A stretch of 64,000 bases of DNA from DATBMA01 sp036555105 (GCA_036555105.1 DATBMA010000114.1:3708-67707), one strand, 5' to 3'. Shown: positions 46,628-55,672, counted from the first letter of the stretch. Notes: a model not told the origin generated them from the letters alone. Numbers and translations are program-made.

Positions 46628-46638
46628 CCTCCGGCCCC

Positions 46639-48093
46639 ATGGACACCATTCGCCTCTTCATTGACGGTGCCCTGACCGATGCCACCTCCGCCGAGGTTTT
46701 CGACAACGTCAACCCGGCCACCGGCATGGTCATCTCGCAGGTTCAGCAGGCAAGCGACGCCGACGTCGACCGAGCAGTGGTTTCCGCTGCGGCGGCCTTC
46801 GAAGAGTGGAGCCAGTGGTCGGGGACCCAAAGGGGACGGGTGCTCAATCAGGCGGGCCGCCTCCTCCGGGAGCGGAATCAGGAACTGGCCGAGCTCGAGG
46901 TCATCGACACCGGCAAGCCGATCGGCGAGGCGATGTCAGTGGACATCCTCTCCGGGGCGGACTGCATCGAGTACTACGCCGGCCTGGCTCCGGCGGTGCA
47001 TGGTGAGCATTTCGACCTTGGTGGGTCTTGGGCCTACACGAGGCGGGAGCCGCTCGGGGTCTGTGTTGGGATCGGAGCGTGGAACTACCCGATCCAGATC
47101 GCATGCTGGAAGTCGGCGCCCGCCCTTGCATGCGGCAACACGATGGTGTTCAAGCCCGCAGAGCTGACCCCGACCACAGCTCTCAAGCTGGCCGAGATCT
47201 ACTACGAGGCGGGTGTGCCGGCCGGTGCCTTCAACGTCGTCCAGGGAGATGAGCGGACCGGCCGAGCCCTCACCCTCCATCCGCGGGTCGCCAAGGTGTC
47301 GCTGACGGGCGAGGTAGGCACCGGGGTGAAGGTGATGGAGCAAGCGGCTGCCACCCTCAAGCACATCACCCTCGAGCTTGGCGGCAAGTCCCCTCTCATC
47401 GTCTTCGAGGACGCCGACCTCGACAATGCCGTGTCTGCCGCTCTGATGGGCAACTTCTACACCCAGGGCGAGATCTGCTCGAACGGGACCCGCGTGTTCG
47501 TGCACTCCTCGATCCACGATCAGTTCGTCGAGCGGCTGGCGGCGAGGACCGAGAAGATCAGGGTCGGGGACCCGATGGACCCTGAGACCCATGCCGGGGC
47601 GTTGATCTCGGCTAGCCACCTCGAGAAGGTGATGGGTTACATCGAGCAAGGGAAAGAGGAGGGAGCCCGGCTGGTGACCGGCGGTTCCCGCCCGTCCGAT
47701 CCGGAGCTGGCGGACGGCTTCTTCGTGCTGCCGACGATCTTCGACGAGTGCCGCGATGACATGACGATCGTCCAGGAGGAGATATTCGGCCCGGTCATGG
47801 CGGTTCTCACGTTCGAGAGCGAGGACGAGGTAGTGGATCGGGCCAACGCCACCGAATATGGGCTGGCGGCTGGGGTGTTCACCAACGATCTGCAGCGCGC
47901 CCATCGAGTTGTGGCCCGCCTCGAAGCGGGGACGATCTGGATCAACAACTACAACCTCACTCCTGTCGAGATCCCGTTCGGTGGCTACAAAAGGTCAGGG
48001 ATGGGGCGGGAGAACAGCCTGACCACCATCAACCACTACACGCAATTGAAGACAGTCTTCGTCGAAATGGGGGATGTGGAGGCTCCGTACTGA
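46639..48093 (+). CDS. betB: Betaine aldehyde dehydrogenase
   Basis: 484 residues. NAD(P)-dependent oxidation of betaine aldehyde to glycine betaine. Visible: GAWNYPIQIACWKSAPALACGNTMVFKPAE, ELGGKSPLIVFEDADLDNA with general base Glu246, and catalytic Cys280 in GEICSNGTRVFV. The GxxCSNGTRVFV form is typical of BetB. No choline dehydrogenase or oxidase is in the window, so the aldehyde must come from elsewhere, or the enzyme may serve trimethylaminobutyraldehyde. Overlaps the SDR gene at the stop. Confidence 0.88.
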   Translation: MDTIRLFIDGALTDATSAEVFDNVNPATGMVISQVQQASDADVDRAVVSAAAAFEEWSQWSGTQRGRVLNQAGRLLRERNQELAELEVIDTGKPIGEAMSVDILSGADCIEYYAGLAPAVHGEHFDLGGSWAYTRREPLGVCVGIGAWNYPIQIACWKSAPALACGNTMVFKPAELTPTTALKLAEIYYEAGVPAGAFNVVQGDERTGRALTLHPRVAKVSLTGEVGTGVKVMEQAAATLKHITLELGGKSPLIVFEDADLDNAVSAALMGNFYTQGEICSNGTRVFVHSSIHDQFVERLAARTEKIRVGDPMDPETHAGALISASHLEKVMGYIEQGKEEGARLVTGGSRPSDPELADGFFVLPTIFDECRDDMTIVQEEIFGPVMAVLTFESEDEVVDRANATEYGLAAGVFTNDLQRAHRVVARLEAGTIWINNYNLTPVEIPFGGYKRSGMGRENSLTTINHYTQLKTVFVEMGDVEAPY

Positions 48094-48923
48094 TGGAGCA
48101 GTTCCTGGCGGGCCGGGTGGCGGTGGTAACCGGGGGAGCGTCGGGCATGGGCAGGGCGATGGCTCTCGCCTTCGCCTCCGCCGGGGCCGATGTCGCCATC
48201 GGGTCCTTGCTGGCCGAGGCTGCCGCGGCCCGGCCCGATGGCGAGCTCGGCTTCCTGCCGGGACAGGACCAGCTCAGTCAGACCGGGGCCGAGATCGAAG
48301 CCCATGGGGTCCGAAGCCTGGCAATGGGCCTCGACGTCACCTCGGATCAGTCGATGGACGAGTTCTTCGCTGCTGTCGAGTCCAAGCTGGGGCCGGTCGA
48401 CATTCTTGCCAATGCCGCCGGCATCACCGCCGAGCAAACCATCACCGGCCACCCGGACCCTCTATGGCACAAGGTCATCGACGTCAACCTCAACGGGACC
48501 TACAGGGCGATCCGCCGTGCCCTGCCGGGCATGCTCGAGCGCAATTGGGGGCGTGTCATCAACATCGCCTCTACTGCTGCCACCGTCGGCGCGGCTACTT
48601 CCGGCGCTTACTGCGCTTCCAAGGCCGGGGTGGTCGGCCTGACCAGGGCGGTGGCGCTGGAAGGCGCCCCGCACGGAGTCACCTGCAATGCCATCTCGCC
48701 CACCTGGGTCGACACCGCCTTCGCCCGCGACTGGATGAGCGAGATCGCCGAGCACGAGCACCGCACCGGCGACGAGTACGTGGCAGACGTCAAGAAGTCG
48801 AACCCCCAGGGCCGGTTGATCGCCCCCTCCGAGATCGGGGCACTGGCCCTGTTCCTGTGCCGGGAGGAGGCTCTCGGGATCACGATGGAGGACCTCCGGG
48901 TCTCGGCCGGCAGCCTCTGGTGA
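48093..48923 (+). CDS. SDR family NAD(P)-dependent oxidoreductase
   Basis: 276 residues. Classical short-chain dehydrogenase: VVTGGASGMGRAMALAFASAGADV (TGxxxGxG), NAAGI, and the catalytic Ser-Tyr-Lys set in INIASTAATVGAATSGAYCASKAG. An insert near residues 35-60 is longer than usual. Substrate unknown; as it shares its start with the betB stop, it may reduce or oxidise an intermediate of the same choline or quaternary-amine pathway. Followed by a repeat array and hairpin terminator. Confidence 0.85.
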   Translation: MEQFLAGRVAVVTGGASGMGRAMALAFASAGADVAIGSLLAEAAAARPDGELGFLPGQDQLSQTGAEIEAHGVRSLAMGLDVTSDQSMDEFFAAVESKLGPVDILANAAGITAEQTITGHPDPLWHKVIDVNLNGTYRAIRRALPGMLERNWGRVINIASTAATVGAATSGAYCASKAGVVGLTRAVALEGAPHGVTCNAISPTWVDTAFARDWMSEIAEHEHRTGDEYVADVKKSNPQGRLIAPSEIGALALFLCREEALGITMEDLRVSAGSLW

Positions 48924-48926
48924 ACA

Positions 48927-48966
48927 GTCTCGAAGTCGCACAGTCGCACAGTCGCACGGTGAGACT
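48927..48966. repeat. 3' repeat array R10, five exact 8-bp units
   Basis: GTCTCGAA, GTCGCACA, GTCGCACA, GTCGCACG, GTGAGACT with no gaps. Starts 3 bp after the SDR stop and ends 6 bp before the terminator hairpin. Confidence 0.8.
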
Positions 48967-48972
48967 GAAAGG

Positions 48973-48996
48973 AAGGCCCCCGTTGCCGGGGGCCTT
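48973..48996. terminator. Hairpin terminator between SDR and proX genes
   Basis: AAGGCCCCC and GGGGGCCTT around a 6-base loop, located between convergent genes. Confidence 0.75.
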
Positions 48997-49023
48997 CGGG
49001 TTGTCAATCGGCTGGAGTTCAGA

Positions 49024-49959
49024 TCAGGGCAGCCATGAGTCGACGACGGACTGGTTTGCCGCCACCCAGTCGGACGCCGCCTGCTCGAGGGTCTTTCCAT
49101 CGAAGGCCACCGCGCCGAGCATCTCGATCTGATCATCGTTGGTCAGTTTCATGTTCGACAGGATCGTGTACGCGTCCGGCGCTTCTTCCTGCAGGCCCGA
49201 CCACGCAGCCTTGAACAGCACATCCTCCGGGTAGTCACAGTCGATCGCCGCCGGGTCGGCATAGCAATCGGCCGTGTAATCCGGCAGGGTCACGTTGACG
49301 AGGTCGTACTTGGCGAAGGCTGAATGCGGCGTCCAGAAGTAAAATACCGTCGGCTCCTGGTTCTCGTACTTGGTGTCGAGATCGGCGAGGATCGCTTCCT
49401 CGGATCCGGCGAACACCACTTGCATCGGCATTGCGAGGTTGGTGATTATCTGCTCGTCGTACTGGGACCAGGACGAGTCGCCACCCAGGAATCGGCCGTT
49501 GTCGCCGGTGTCCGGAGTCGCGAACAGGCTAGCGAGTGCAGGATCCTGGAACCCTTCGTACGTCGCCAGCTCCGGGTGCTCGTCGACCATGTACTTCGGC
49601 ATGAACCAGCCGATCTTGCCGATTACGCCTAGCTCGCCGATATTGACGACGCTGCCGTCGTCGATGTATGCCTGCTCCGCGGCCACCACTCCGGAAGGCC
49701 AGATCTCAAGAACGGCATCGAGGGTTCCGTCCGAGAGCCCCGTGAACATCGTGTTCTCGTCGATCTCGGTTATCTCCACGGTGGTATCCGTGTTGGCTTC
49801 GATCACTTCTTTGGCGATCAGTGAGTTGAGGGCAGAGGCATCCCAGGGGTTGGTCACGAGCGAAATCGTGCCGCTGCCGCCTCCTCCCTGCGCACAGGCA
49901 GAAGCGAGCAGGCCCAACAGCCCTCCCACCGCCGCCATGGTCAGCACCTTGCGATTCAT
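49024..49959 (-). CDS. proX: Glycine betaine/proline betaine ABC transporter substrate-binding lipoprotein
   Basis: 311 residues. Extracytoplasmic binding protein; lipoprotein signal with lipobox LASAC (Cys22). OpuAC/ProX fold: VTNPWDASALNSLIAKEVIE, WPSGVVAAEQAYIDDG, GKIGWFMPKYMVDEHPELA, PTVFYFWTPHSAFAKYDLV. The scattered Trp and Tyr residues are of the kind that form the aromatic box for quaternary ammonium ligands. GAGGAGGAG lies 8 nt before ATG. Transcribed away from proV through a shared promoter region. Confidence 0.88.
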   Translation of the reverse strand: MNRKVLTMAAVGGLLGLLASACAQGGGGSGTISLVTNPWDASALNSLIAKEVIEANTDTTVEITEIDENTMFTGLSDGTLDAVLEIWPSGVVAAEQAYIDDGSVVNIGELGVIGKIGWFMPKYMVDEHPELATYEGFQDPALASLFATPDTGDNGRFLGGDSSWSQYDEQIITNLAMPMQVVFAGSEEAILADLDTKYENQEPTVFYFWTPHSAFAKYDLVNVTLPDYTADCYADPAAIDCDYPEDVLFKAAWSGLQEEAPDAYTILSNMKLTNDDQIEMLGAVAFDGKTLEQAASDWVAANQSVVDSWLP

Positions 49960-50014
49960 CCGTTAGCTCCTCCTCGAAAACAGCCAGTCCAGGCACTGGA
50001 ATTGGCCTGCGGTC

Positions 50015-50021
50015 TACATTA
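50015..50021. promoter_or_regulatory. Shared bidirectional -10 element of proX and proVW
   Basis: TACATTA on the plus strand reads TAATGTA on the minus strand. The plus-strand TACATT is 6 nt before proV ATG 50027 (leaderless); the minus-strand TAATGT can serve proX, with a leader of about 50 nt carrying GAGGAGGAG. Confidence 0.5.
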
Positions 50022-50026
50022 CCGAC

Positions 50027-51067
50027 ATGGTGACCGCCCTTGGGGAGGCCAGCCCGTCCAGCCTCTTGGTGGACCACCTTTGGAAAGTGTTCGGCGACAG
50101 CCCTGGCAAGGCAATCGAGATGGCGGACAAAGGCCTCTCCCGGTCGGAGATCCTGGCCGCCACCGGCTGCACGGTGGGAGTTCGGGACATCTCCTTCGAC
50201 GTCTCCCCGGGAGAAACGTTCGTCGTCATGGGCCTCTCCGGAAGCGGCAAGTCCACACTGATCAGATGCGCCGCCAGGCTGATAGAGCCCACCAAAGGGA
50301 GGGTCATCATCGACGGCGCCGATCTTCTCACCATGAGTGATGACGACCTCCGTCAGGTCCGACGAAACAAGCTGTCGATGGTGTTCCAACATTTCGGGCT
50401 GTTTCCCCACCGTCGGGTCATCGACAACGTCGCGTTTGGCCTCGAAGTTCAGGGCATGTCGAAGTCCGAGAGGCACGAACGTGCCGAAGCTGTCATCAAG
50501 GTCGTGGGGCTCGAAGGCTGGGAAACCCACTATCCCCAGCAGCTCTCAGGTGGGATGCAGCAGCGCGTCGGCCTCGCCAGGGCGCTGGCCCTCGATCCAC
50601 AGGTGCTGTTCTTCGATGAGCCGTTCTCGGCCTTGGATCCGCTGATCAGACGGGACATGCAGGACGAGCTGATTCGACTTCAGGCGGAGCTGCACTGCAC
50701 GATCGTCTTCATCACCCATGACTTCGCCGAGGCGCTGAAGCTGGGCGACCGGATCGCCATCATGAAGGATGGTGCATTCGATCAGATTGGCACTCCCGTC
50801 GAGATCGTCACCAAGCCCGCCACCGACTACGTTCGCGAGTTCACCAAAGATGTTCCGAAGGCCAAGGTGATCACAGCCTCTGCTGTGATCGATGCGGGAG
50901 TGGTGGCCGCACCGAATGCTCCCCGCCTGCACATGAACACACCGGTGGAGCAGTTGGTTCCGCACCTCCTTCACAGTGGCGACGCGGTGGCGATCTTCGA
51001 CGACGCCGGCCGCATCCTCGGCGCGGTCGACCGGGAGAGCGTGGCCCGGGTCCTGACGGAGGGTTGA
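50027..51067 (+). CDS. proV: Glycine betaine/proline ABC transporter ATPase
   Basis: 346 residues. ATPase of the osmoprotectant importer. Walker A GLSGSGKST (69-77), Q-loop MVFQHFGLFPHR, signature LSGGMQQRVGLARAL, Walker B FFDEPFSALDPLIRRDM. A ProV-type N-terminal extension (LWKVFGDSPGKAIEMADKG) and one C-terminal CBS-like region (residues about 270-340) are present; in relatives this region senses ionic strength. The start is set by the -10 box 6 nt upstream. Overlaps the permease gene (TGATG). Confidence 0.92.
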   Translation: MVTALGEASPSSLLVDHLWKVFGDSPGKAIEMADKGLSRSEILAATGCTVGVRDISFDVSPGETFVVMGLSGSGKSTLIRCAARLIEPTKGRVIIDGADLLTMSDDDLRQVRRNKLSMVFQHFGLFPHRRVIDNVAFGLEVQGMSKSERHERAEAVIKVVGLEGWETHYPQQLSGGMQQRVGLARALALDPQVLFFDEPFSALDPLIRRDMQDELIRLQAELHCTIVFITHDFAEALKLGDRIAIMKDGAFDQIGTPVEIVTKPATDYVREFTKDVPKAKVITASAVIDAGVVAAPNAPRLHMNTPVEQLVPHLLHSGDAVAIFDDAGRILGAVDRESVARVLTEG

Positions 51068-53013
51068 TGGCGACAGCCACTGCCACCCCAGCCGCCCTGC
51101 CACTCAGGCGAAGCCGGACCTGGCTGTGGGTCGTGGTCGTCATTCTGTTGTTGGTGGGTGTCCAGCTCGCCTTCTCGCGAACCTCCGGATTCCCCACCGG
51201 ATGGAGGCTCGGGATCGAGAACACCATCGACCAGATTCCGGGTTGGCTGCGGTCCAACCGACGCACCCACCCGATGTTCGTCTACTTTCTCCAGCCCCTC
51301 AGTGCTGGAATCAACGGGGGGCTCGAGCTGGTCGAGTCTGTTCTCAAGGCCATTCCATGGTTCGTCTTCTGCGCCATCGCCGCCTTCATCCTTCTTCGGG
51401 CCGGCCGGGTTTGGGCGGCGCTCCTGGCGATAGTTGGTGTCCTCTACTTCGGTGTGGTGGGCCTGTGGGAGGAGGGCTTGGAGACGCTGGCGTTGATGGG
51501 TGTCGCGGTCGCCATCGCGCTCCTGATCGGGATTCCCTTAGGGATATGGGCGGCTTTCAACCGGAGGGTCGAGCGGGCGCTACGACCGATCCTCGACAGC
51601 ATGCAGGTGCTGCCGGCTTTCGTCTATTTGATACCGGTCGTCCTGCTCTTTGGCATTGCCCGGGTGCCGGCGACCATCGCCACCGTGATCTTTGCGCTCG
51701 CACCGGCTGTACGGCTCACGACCCTCGGGATCAAGCAAGTGCCGCAAGCGGTGCTGGAAGCCGCCGAGATGATGGGGACCACACGCCGCCAGAAGCTCTT
51801 CAAGGTCCAGATCCCGATCGCGATGCCAACCATCCTGGCCGCTGTCAACCAGACGATCATGCTGGCACTCGGCATTGTGATCATCGCTTCGTTGATCGGT
51901 GCGGGGGGCCTCGGCACGCAGGTCTTGAACTCCCTCCAGAGGTTCCAGGTGGGCCAGGCATTCGAGGCGGGCATAGCTGTGGTCGTGATGGCGATCTTGC
52001 TGGACCGGCTGAGCCGTACCTTCGTGGAGCGGCCCGAGCCCGGGCAAATCCCTTGGTATCGAAGCCGGAGGGTTCTGTGGATCGGGCTGGGGATCATCGT
52101 CCTGCTGGCCTTGGCGGGGCTCGTCGCCGGAGTCCGCGAGTTCCCTGACCAGTGGCGGGTCTCGTTCGCGCGCCCGATCGACTCCGCGGTCGACTGGGCG
52201 CAGAACAACCTTTACCTGATCGGGAATACCGGCCTCGGGACCAAGGCACTCAACGAGTTCTTGAACGTGTCGATCCTCAACCCGTTGCGTGACCTGCTTA
52301 CCTTTCTGGCCTGGCCCGTTCTGATCCTCTTCACGGGATTCATCTGCTGGAAGGCGGGGGGCGGGTTGCTAGCCGTCTTCGCCATGATCTCCCTATTCGT
52401 AATCGGGGTCCTCGGAATGTGGGAGCTTGCTTTGGACACTCTCACCCAAGTGCTCGTGGCAGTGGTCCTTGCCCTGGCCATCGCCATCCCAGTCGGCGTC
52501 TGGTCAGCTCGGAGCAACAGGGTGAGAACGCTGCTTACGCCACTCCTTGACACGCTTCAGACGATTCCGAGCTTCGTCTTTCTCGTTCCGGTGATCATGC
52601 TCTTCAGCGCCGGACGGGTGCCGGGGATCATTGCCAGCGTGTTGTATGCAATCCCTCCCGGTATCCGGCTGACGGACCTCGGCCTGAGAAGCGTTCCTGC
52701 CGAGACCCTCGAGGCTGCCGAATGCTTTGGGTCAACGCCTAGGCAGATGCTGTGGAAGGTCCAAGTCCCACTGGCGATGCCGACCATCATGGCGGGGGTC
52801 AACCAGGTCGTCATGCTGGCCTTGTCGATGGTCGTGGTCGGTGGCTTGGTCGGAGGGGGTGGCCTGGGATTCGAAAGCGTGCGTGCCCTCACTCGGGGTG
52901 AGACGGCTCTCGGCGTCAAGGCCGGCTTGGCGATCGTCCTCATGGCGATGATCCTCGATCGGTTGACCCAGGCGTGGGCAGCCAGGATGCAGCCGACGCC
53001 GGCGGCGGCCTGA
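51067..53013 (+). CDS. proW: Fused double-domain glycine betaine ABC permease (ProW-ProW)
   Basis: 648 residues. Two complete BPD_transp_1 permease units in one chain; normal ProW has one and forms a homodimer. Unit 1 runs from about residue 80 to 330, unit 2 from about 360 to 640. They share the coupling helix and following segments: RVPATIATVIFALAPAVRLTTLG against RVPGIIASVLYAIPPGIRLTDLG, EAAEMMGTTRRQKLFKVQIP against EAAECFGSTPRQMLWKVQVP. Similarity is clear but not high, so the fusion is old. Follows proV directly; the end is 64 bp before the dimethylglycine enzyme gene. Confidence 0.9.
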   Translation: MATATATPAALPLRRSRTWLWVVVVILLLVGVQLAFSRTSGFPTGWRLGIENTIDQIPGWLRSNRRTHPMFVYFLQPLSAGINGGLELVESVLKAIPWFVFCAIAAFILLRAGRVWAALLAIVGVLYFGVVGLWEEGLETLALMGVAVAIALLIGIPLGIWAAFNRRVERALRPILDSMQVLPAFVYLIPVVLLFGIARVPATIATVIFALAPAVRLTTLGIKQVPQAVLEAAEMMGTTRRQKLFKVQIPIAMPTILAAVNQTIMLALGIVIIASLIGAGGLGTQVLNSLQRFQVGQAFEAGIAVVVMAILLDRLSRTFVERPEPGQIPWYRSRRVLWIGLGIIVLLALAGLVAGVREFPDQWRVSFARPIDSAVDWAQNNLYLIGNTGLGTKALNEFLNVSILNPLRDLLTFLAWPVLILFTGFICWKAGGGLLAVFAMISLFVIGVLGMWELALDTLTQVLVAVVLALAIAIPVGVWSARSNRVRTLLTPLLDTLQTIPSFVFLVPVIMLFSAGRVPGIIASVLYAIPPGIRLTDLGLRSVPAETLEAAECFGSTPRQMLWKVQVPLAMPTIMAGVNQVVMLALSMVVVGGLVGGGGLGFESVRALTRGETALGVKAGLAIVLMAMILDRLTQAWAARMQPTPAAA

Positions 53014-53049
53014 CTGCCGAAGCACGGGAAGTCGCCGGTGAGGGCTTGT

Positions 53050-53055
53050 TAGCCT
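53050..53055 (+). promoter_or_regulatory. Candidate -10 box (TAGCCT) for the dimethylglycine enzyme gene
   Basis: TAGCCT ends 8 nt before the mini-ORF GTG 53064. Confidence 0.45.
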
Positions 53056-53063
53056 CGCCGCCC

Positions 53064-53081
53064 GTGAGAGGACTCAGGTGA
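53064..53081 (+). CDS. Candidate leaderless mini-ORF (5 codons) coupled to the dimethylglycine enzyme gene
   Basis: GTG 53064 reads VRGLR and ends at TGA 53079-53081, overlapping the main GTG 53078 (GTGA). It contains GAGAGGA, a possible ribosome site for the main gene. Confidence 0.4.
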   Translation: MRGLR

Positions 53082-55582
53082 GCGATCTTCCCCAGAGCGT
53101 GCGGGTCGTCGTCATCGGGGCCGGCATCAACGGCAACTCGCTGGTCGGCCACCTGGCCGAGCTCGGCTGGAAGGACATCCTCCAGATCGACAAGGGGCCG
53201 TTGCCCAACCCGGGCGGGTCCACAGGCCATGCCTCCAACTTCATCTTCCCGGTCGACCACTCCAAGGAGATGGCGATGCTGACGCTCGACAGCCAGCGTC
53301 AGTACGCCGACATGGGGGTCAACACGGTTTCGGGCGGGATCGAGGTCGCCCGCACTGCGGAGCGCATGGAAGAGCTGCGCCGCCGTATGACCAGCGCCAC
53401 CTCTTGGGGGATCGAGGCCGAGCTGATCTCGCCCAGCCAGGTCAAGGAGCTGGTGCCGTTCATCAACCAGGACATCGTGCTCGGCGGCTTCTACACACCA
53501 AGCGTCTCCGTGGTCGACTCATTGCGGGCCGGGACCCTGTTCAGGGAACGGGCCCAGGCCCTGGAGGCCCTCACGGTCTCGCCGAACACCGAGGTGCTCG
53601 GCATCGAGGTCGAGCGGGGCCGGGTCAGAGCGGTGGTCACCGATCGTGGCCGTGTGGAGGCCGAGTACGTGATCATCGCCTGCGGGGTTTGGAGCCCGCG
53701 GCTGGCTGAAATGGCCGGCGCCACCATCCCGCTGACCCCGGCGGTCCATCAGATGATCGACGTCGGGCCGATCCCGATCCTGCAGGAGACCGGGGGCGAG
53801 ATCGCATTCCCGATCGTTCGTGACATGGACACCTTCATGTACGAACGGCAGACGGCGGGATCGATGGAGGTGGGGTCGTACGCCCACCGCCCGATCTTCC
53901 ACGATCCCGACGACATCCCCTCCCTCAAGGAGGCCCGCCTCTCGCCGACCGAGCTCCCTTTCACTGCCGATGACTTCGACCCGCAGATGGAGGACGCGCT
54001 CGAGCTGATGGGCGACATATTGGGCGGGGCCGAGATCCGATACGCCATCAACGGCCTGCTCTCGCTCACCCCGGACGGGATGCCCCTCCTGGGGGAGACG
54101 GTGGAGGTCCGCAACCTGTGGTCGGCGTCGGCCGTGTGGATCAAAGAGGGCCCGGGAGTCGGTCGGATGTTGGCCGAGTGGATGACCGACGGATACCCCG
54201 AGCTTGATCCGCACTCCTCCGACATCGCCCGCTTCTACGACTACGGCCGGACCATGCATCACATCCGGGCGCGATGCTCGGAGCACTTCAACAAGACCTA
54301 CGGGATCATCCACCCCCGAGAGCAGTGGGCCACTGACCGCAACTTCCGGCTGGCCCCTTTCCATGCCCGAACCCAGGCATTGGGCGCCGTCTACTTCCAA
54401 GCAGGTGGCTGGGAGCGTCCTCACTGGTACGAGTCGAACGCCGGCCTCGTCTCCGACTACGGCGTCGAGGATCGGCCCCACGAGTGGGACGCCCGCTGGT
54501 GGTCGCCGATCATCAACGCCGAGCATCTGGCCATGCGGGAGCGGGTGGGGATGATCGACCTCTCTCCTTTCGTCATCTTCGATCTGACCGGGCCCGGGGT
54601 CTTCGACTACGTGCAACGGATGGCGGTCAACTCACTCGACGTGGCGGTCGGGCGGTCGGTCTACACGCCGCTGCTGACGCCTCAGGGAGGGTTCAAGGCC
54701 GACCTCACGATCATGCGGCTGGGAGAGGAGCACTTCCGGGTGGTGACCGGGGCCTTCGACGGCCCCCGTGACAAGCACTGGTTCCGCAAGCACCTCCCGG
54801 AAGACGGGTCCGTGCAGTTCGTCGACAACACCGGCGCCATCTGCACCATCGGCGTTTGGGGGCCGAAGGCACGCAACTTCCTGCAATCACTCACCGGCGA
54901 CGACCTCTCCGATGATGGCTTCCCATACGGGTCGGTGCGCACGGTCGGCTTCGGGCCCCTCATCACCCGCATGTTCCGCATCTCATATGTCGGTGAGCTC
55001 GGGTGGGAGATCTACTGCCCGATGGAAGGGGGGCTCGCCCTCTGGGACATGCTGTGGGAGGCCGGAGTGGGCCATGACCTGGTGGCGGTCGGAGCGGGCG
55101 TCTACGGCACCACCGGTCGGATGGAGAAGGGCTACCGCCTATTCGGGTCCGAGCTCGACAGTGAGTACACCCCGGTCGAGGCCGGCCTGGCCCGACCAAG
55201 GGTGAAGTCGGCCGACTTCGTCGGCAAGGAGGCGTACCTGGCGGCGCGGAAGGAGGAGCCGGCTGCGGTTCTCTGCACGCTGACAGTCGAGGACCACACC
55301 TCGGCGGCGGGAATCCCTCGTTACATGACCGGGCGGGAGCCGGTCCTCACGCTCGACGGCAAGCGGATCGTCGACCGCAAGGACAGGCCCTCTTACGTGA
55401 CCAGCGCCGGCTCGGGCCCCTCGGTCGGCAAGTACCTGTTGATGGCCTACCTGCCGCCCGAGCAGGCGGTGGTTGGCACCGAGCTGCGGGTCATGTACAT
55501 GAACGAGCAGTTCCCGGTCCAGGTGGCGGTGGCAGGCAGCACCCCGTTGTTCGACCCCGACGACCGGCGGATGAAGGCTTAG
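53078..55582 (+). CDS. Dimethylglycine oxidase/dehydrogenase-like FAD and folate enzyme
   Basis: 834 residues, close to Arthrobacter dimethylglycine oxidase (about 830). N-terminal DAO domain with VVVIGAGINGNSLV and His51 in GGSTGHASNF, aligned with the covalent-FAD histidine of the family. Middle FAO_M-like region, then a GCV_T aminomethyltransferase domain (FVIFDLTGPGVFDYVQRM; GELGWEIYCPMEGGLALWD; GTTGRMEKGYRLFGSEL). It oxidises an N-methyl group and captures it as methylene-THF. With etfBA and formate-THF ligase next, an ETF-linked dehydrogenase for dimethylglycine or sarcosine is more likely than an oxidase. Confidence 0.85.
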   Translation: MSDLPQSVRVVVIGAGINGNSLVGHLAELGWKDILQIDKGPLPNPGGSTGHASNFIFPVDHSKEMAMLTLDSQRQYADMGVNTVSGGIEVARTAERMEELRRRMTSATSWGIEAELISPSQVKELVPFINQDIVLGGFYTPSVSVVDSLRAGTLFRERAQALEALTVSPNTEVLGIEVERGRVRAVVTDRGRVEAEYVIIACGVWSPRLAEMAGATIPLTPAVHQMIDVGPIPILQETGGEIAFPIVRDMDTFMYERQTAGSMEVGSYAHRPIFHDPDDIPSLKEARLSPTELPFTADDFDPQMEDALELMGDILGGAEIRYAINGLLSLTPDGMPLLGETVEVRNLWSASAVWIKEGPGVGRMLAEWMTDGYPELDPHSSDIARFYDYGRTMHHIRARCSEHFNKTYGIIHPREQWATDRNFRLAPFHARTQALGAVYFQAGGWERPHWYESNAGLVSDYGVEDRPHEWDARWWSPIINAEHLAMRERVGMIDLSPFVIFDLTGPGVFDYVQRMAVNSLDVAVGRSVYTPLLTPQGGFKADLTIMRLGEEHFRVVTGAFDGPRDKHWFRKHLPEDGSVQFVDNTGAICTIGVWGPKARNFLQSLTGDDLSDDGFPYGSVRTVGFGPLITRMFRISYVGELGWEIYCPMEGGLALWDMLWEAGVGHDLVAVGAGVYGTTGRMEKGYRLFGSELDSEYTPVEAGLARPRVKSADFVGKEAYLAARKEEPAAVLCTLTVEDHTSAAGIPRYMTGREPVLTLDGKRIVDRKDRPSYVTSAGSGPSVGKYLLMAYLPPEQAVVGTELRVMYMNEQFPVQVAVAGSTPLFDPDDRRMKA

Positions 55583-55586
55583 GACG

Positions 55587-55634
55587 GTCTCGCGGTCTCA
55601 CGGTCTCACTGTGAGGCCTCGAAACCATGAGACC
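55587..55634. repeat. 3' repeat array R11, six 8-bp units
   Basis: GTCTCGCG, GTCTCACG, GTCTCACT, GTGAGGCC, TCGAAACC, ATGAGACC without gaps; the first and second halves are roughly complementary. Starts 4 bp after the dimethylglycine enzyme stop. Confidence 0.8.
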
Positions 55635-55666
55635 GGCCGGGCCGCTCGGGGATCGGCCATGGGTCG

Positions 55667-55672
55667 TAAGCT
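55667..55672 (+). promoter_or_regulatory. Candidate -10 box (TAAGCT) for etfBA
   Basis: TAAGCT lies 12 nt before ATG 55685, giving at most a 5-nt leader. Confidence 0.35.
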
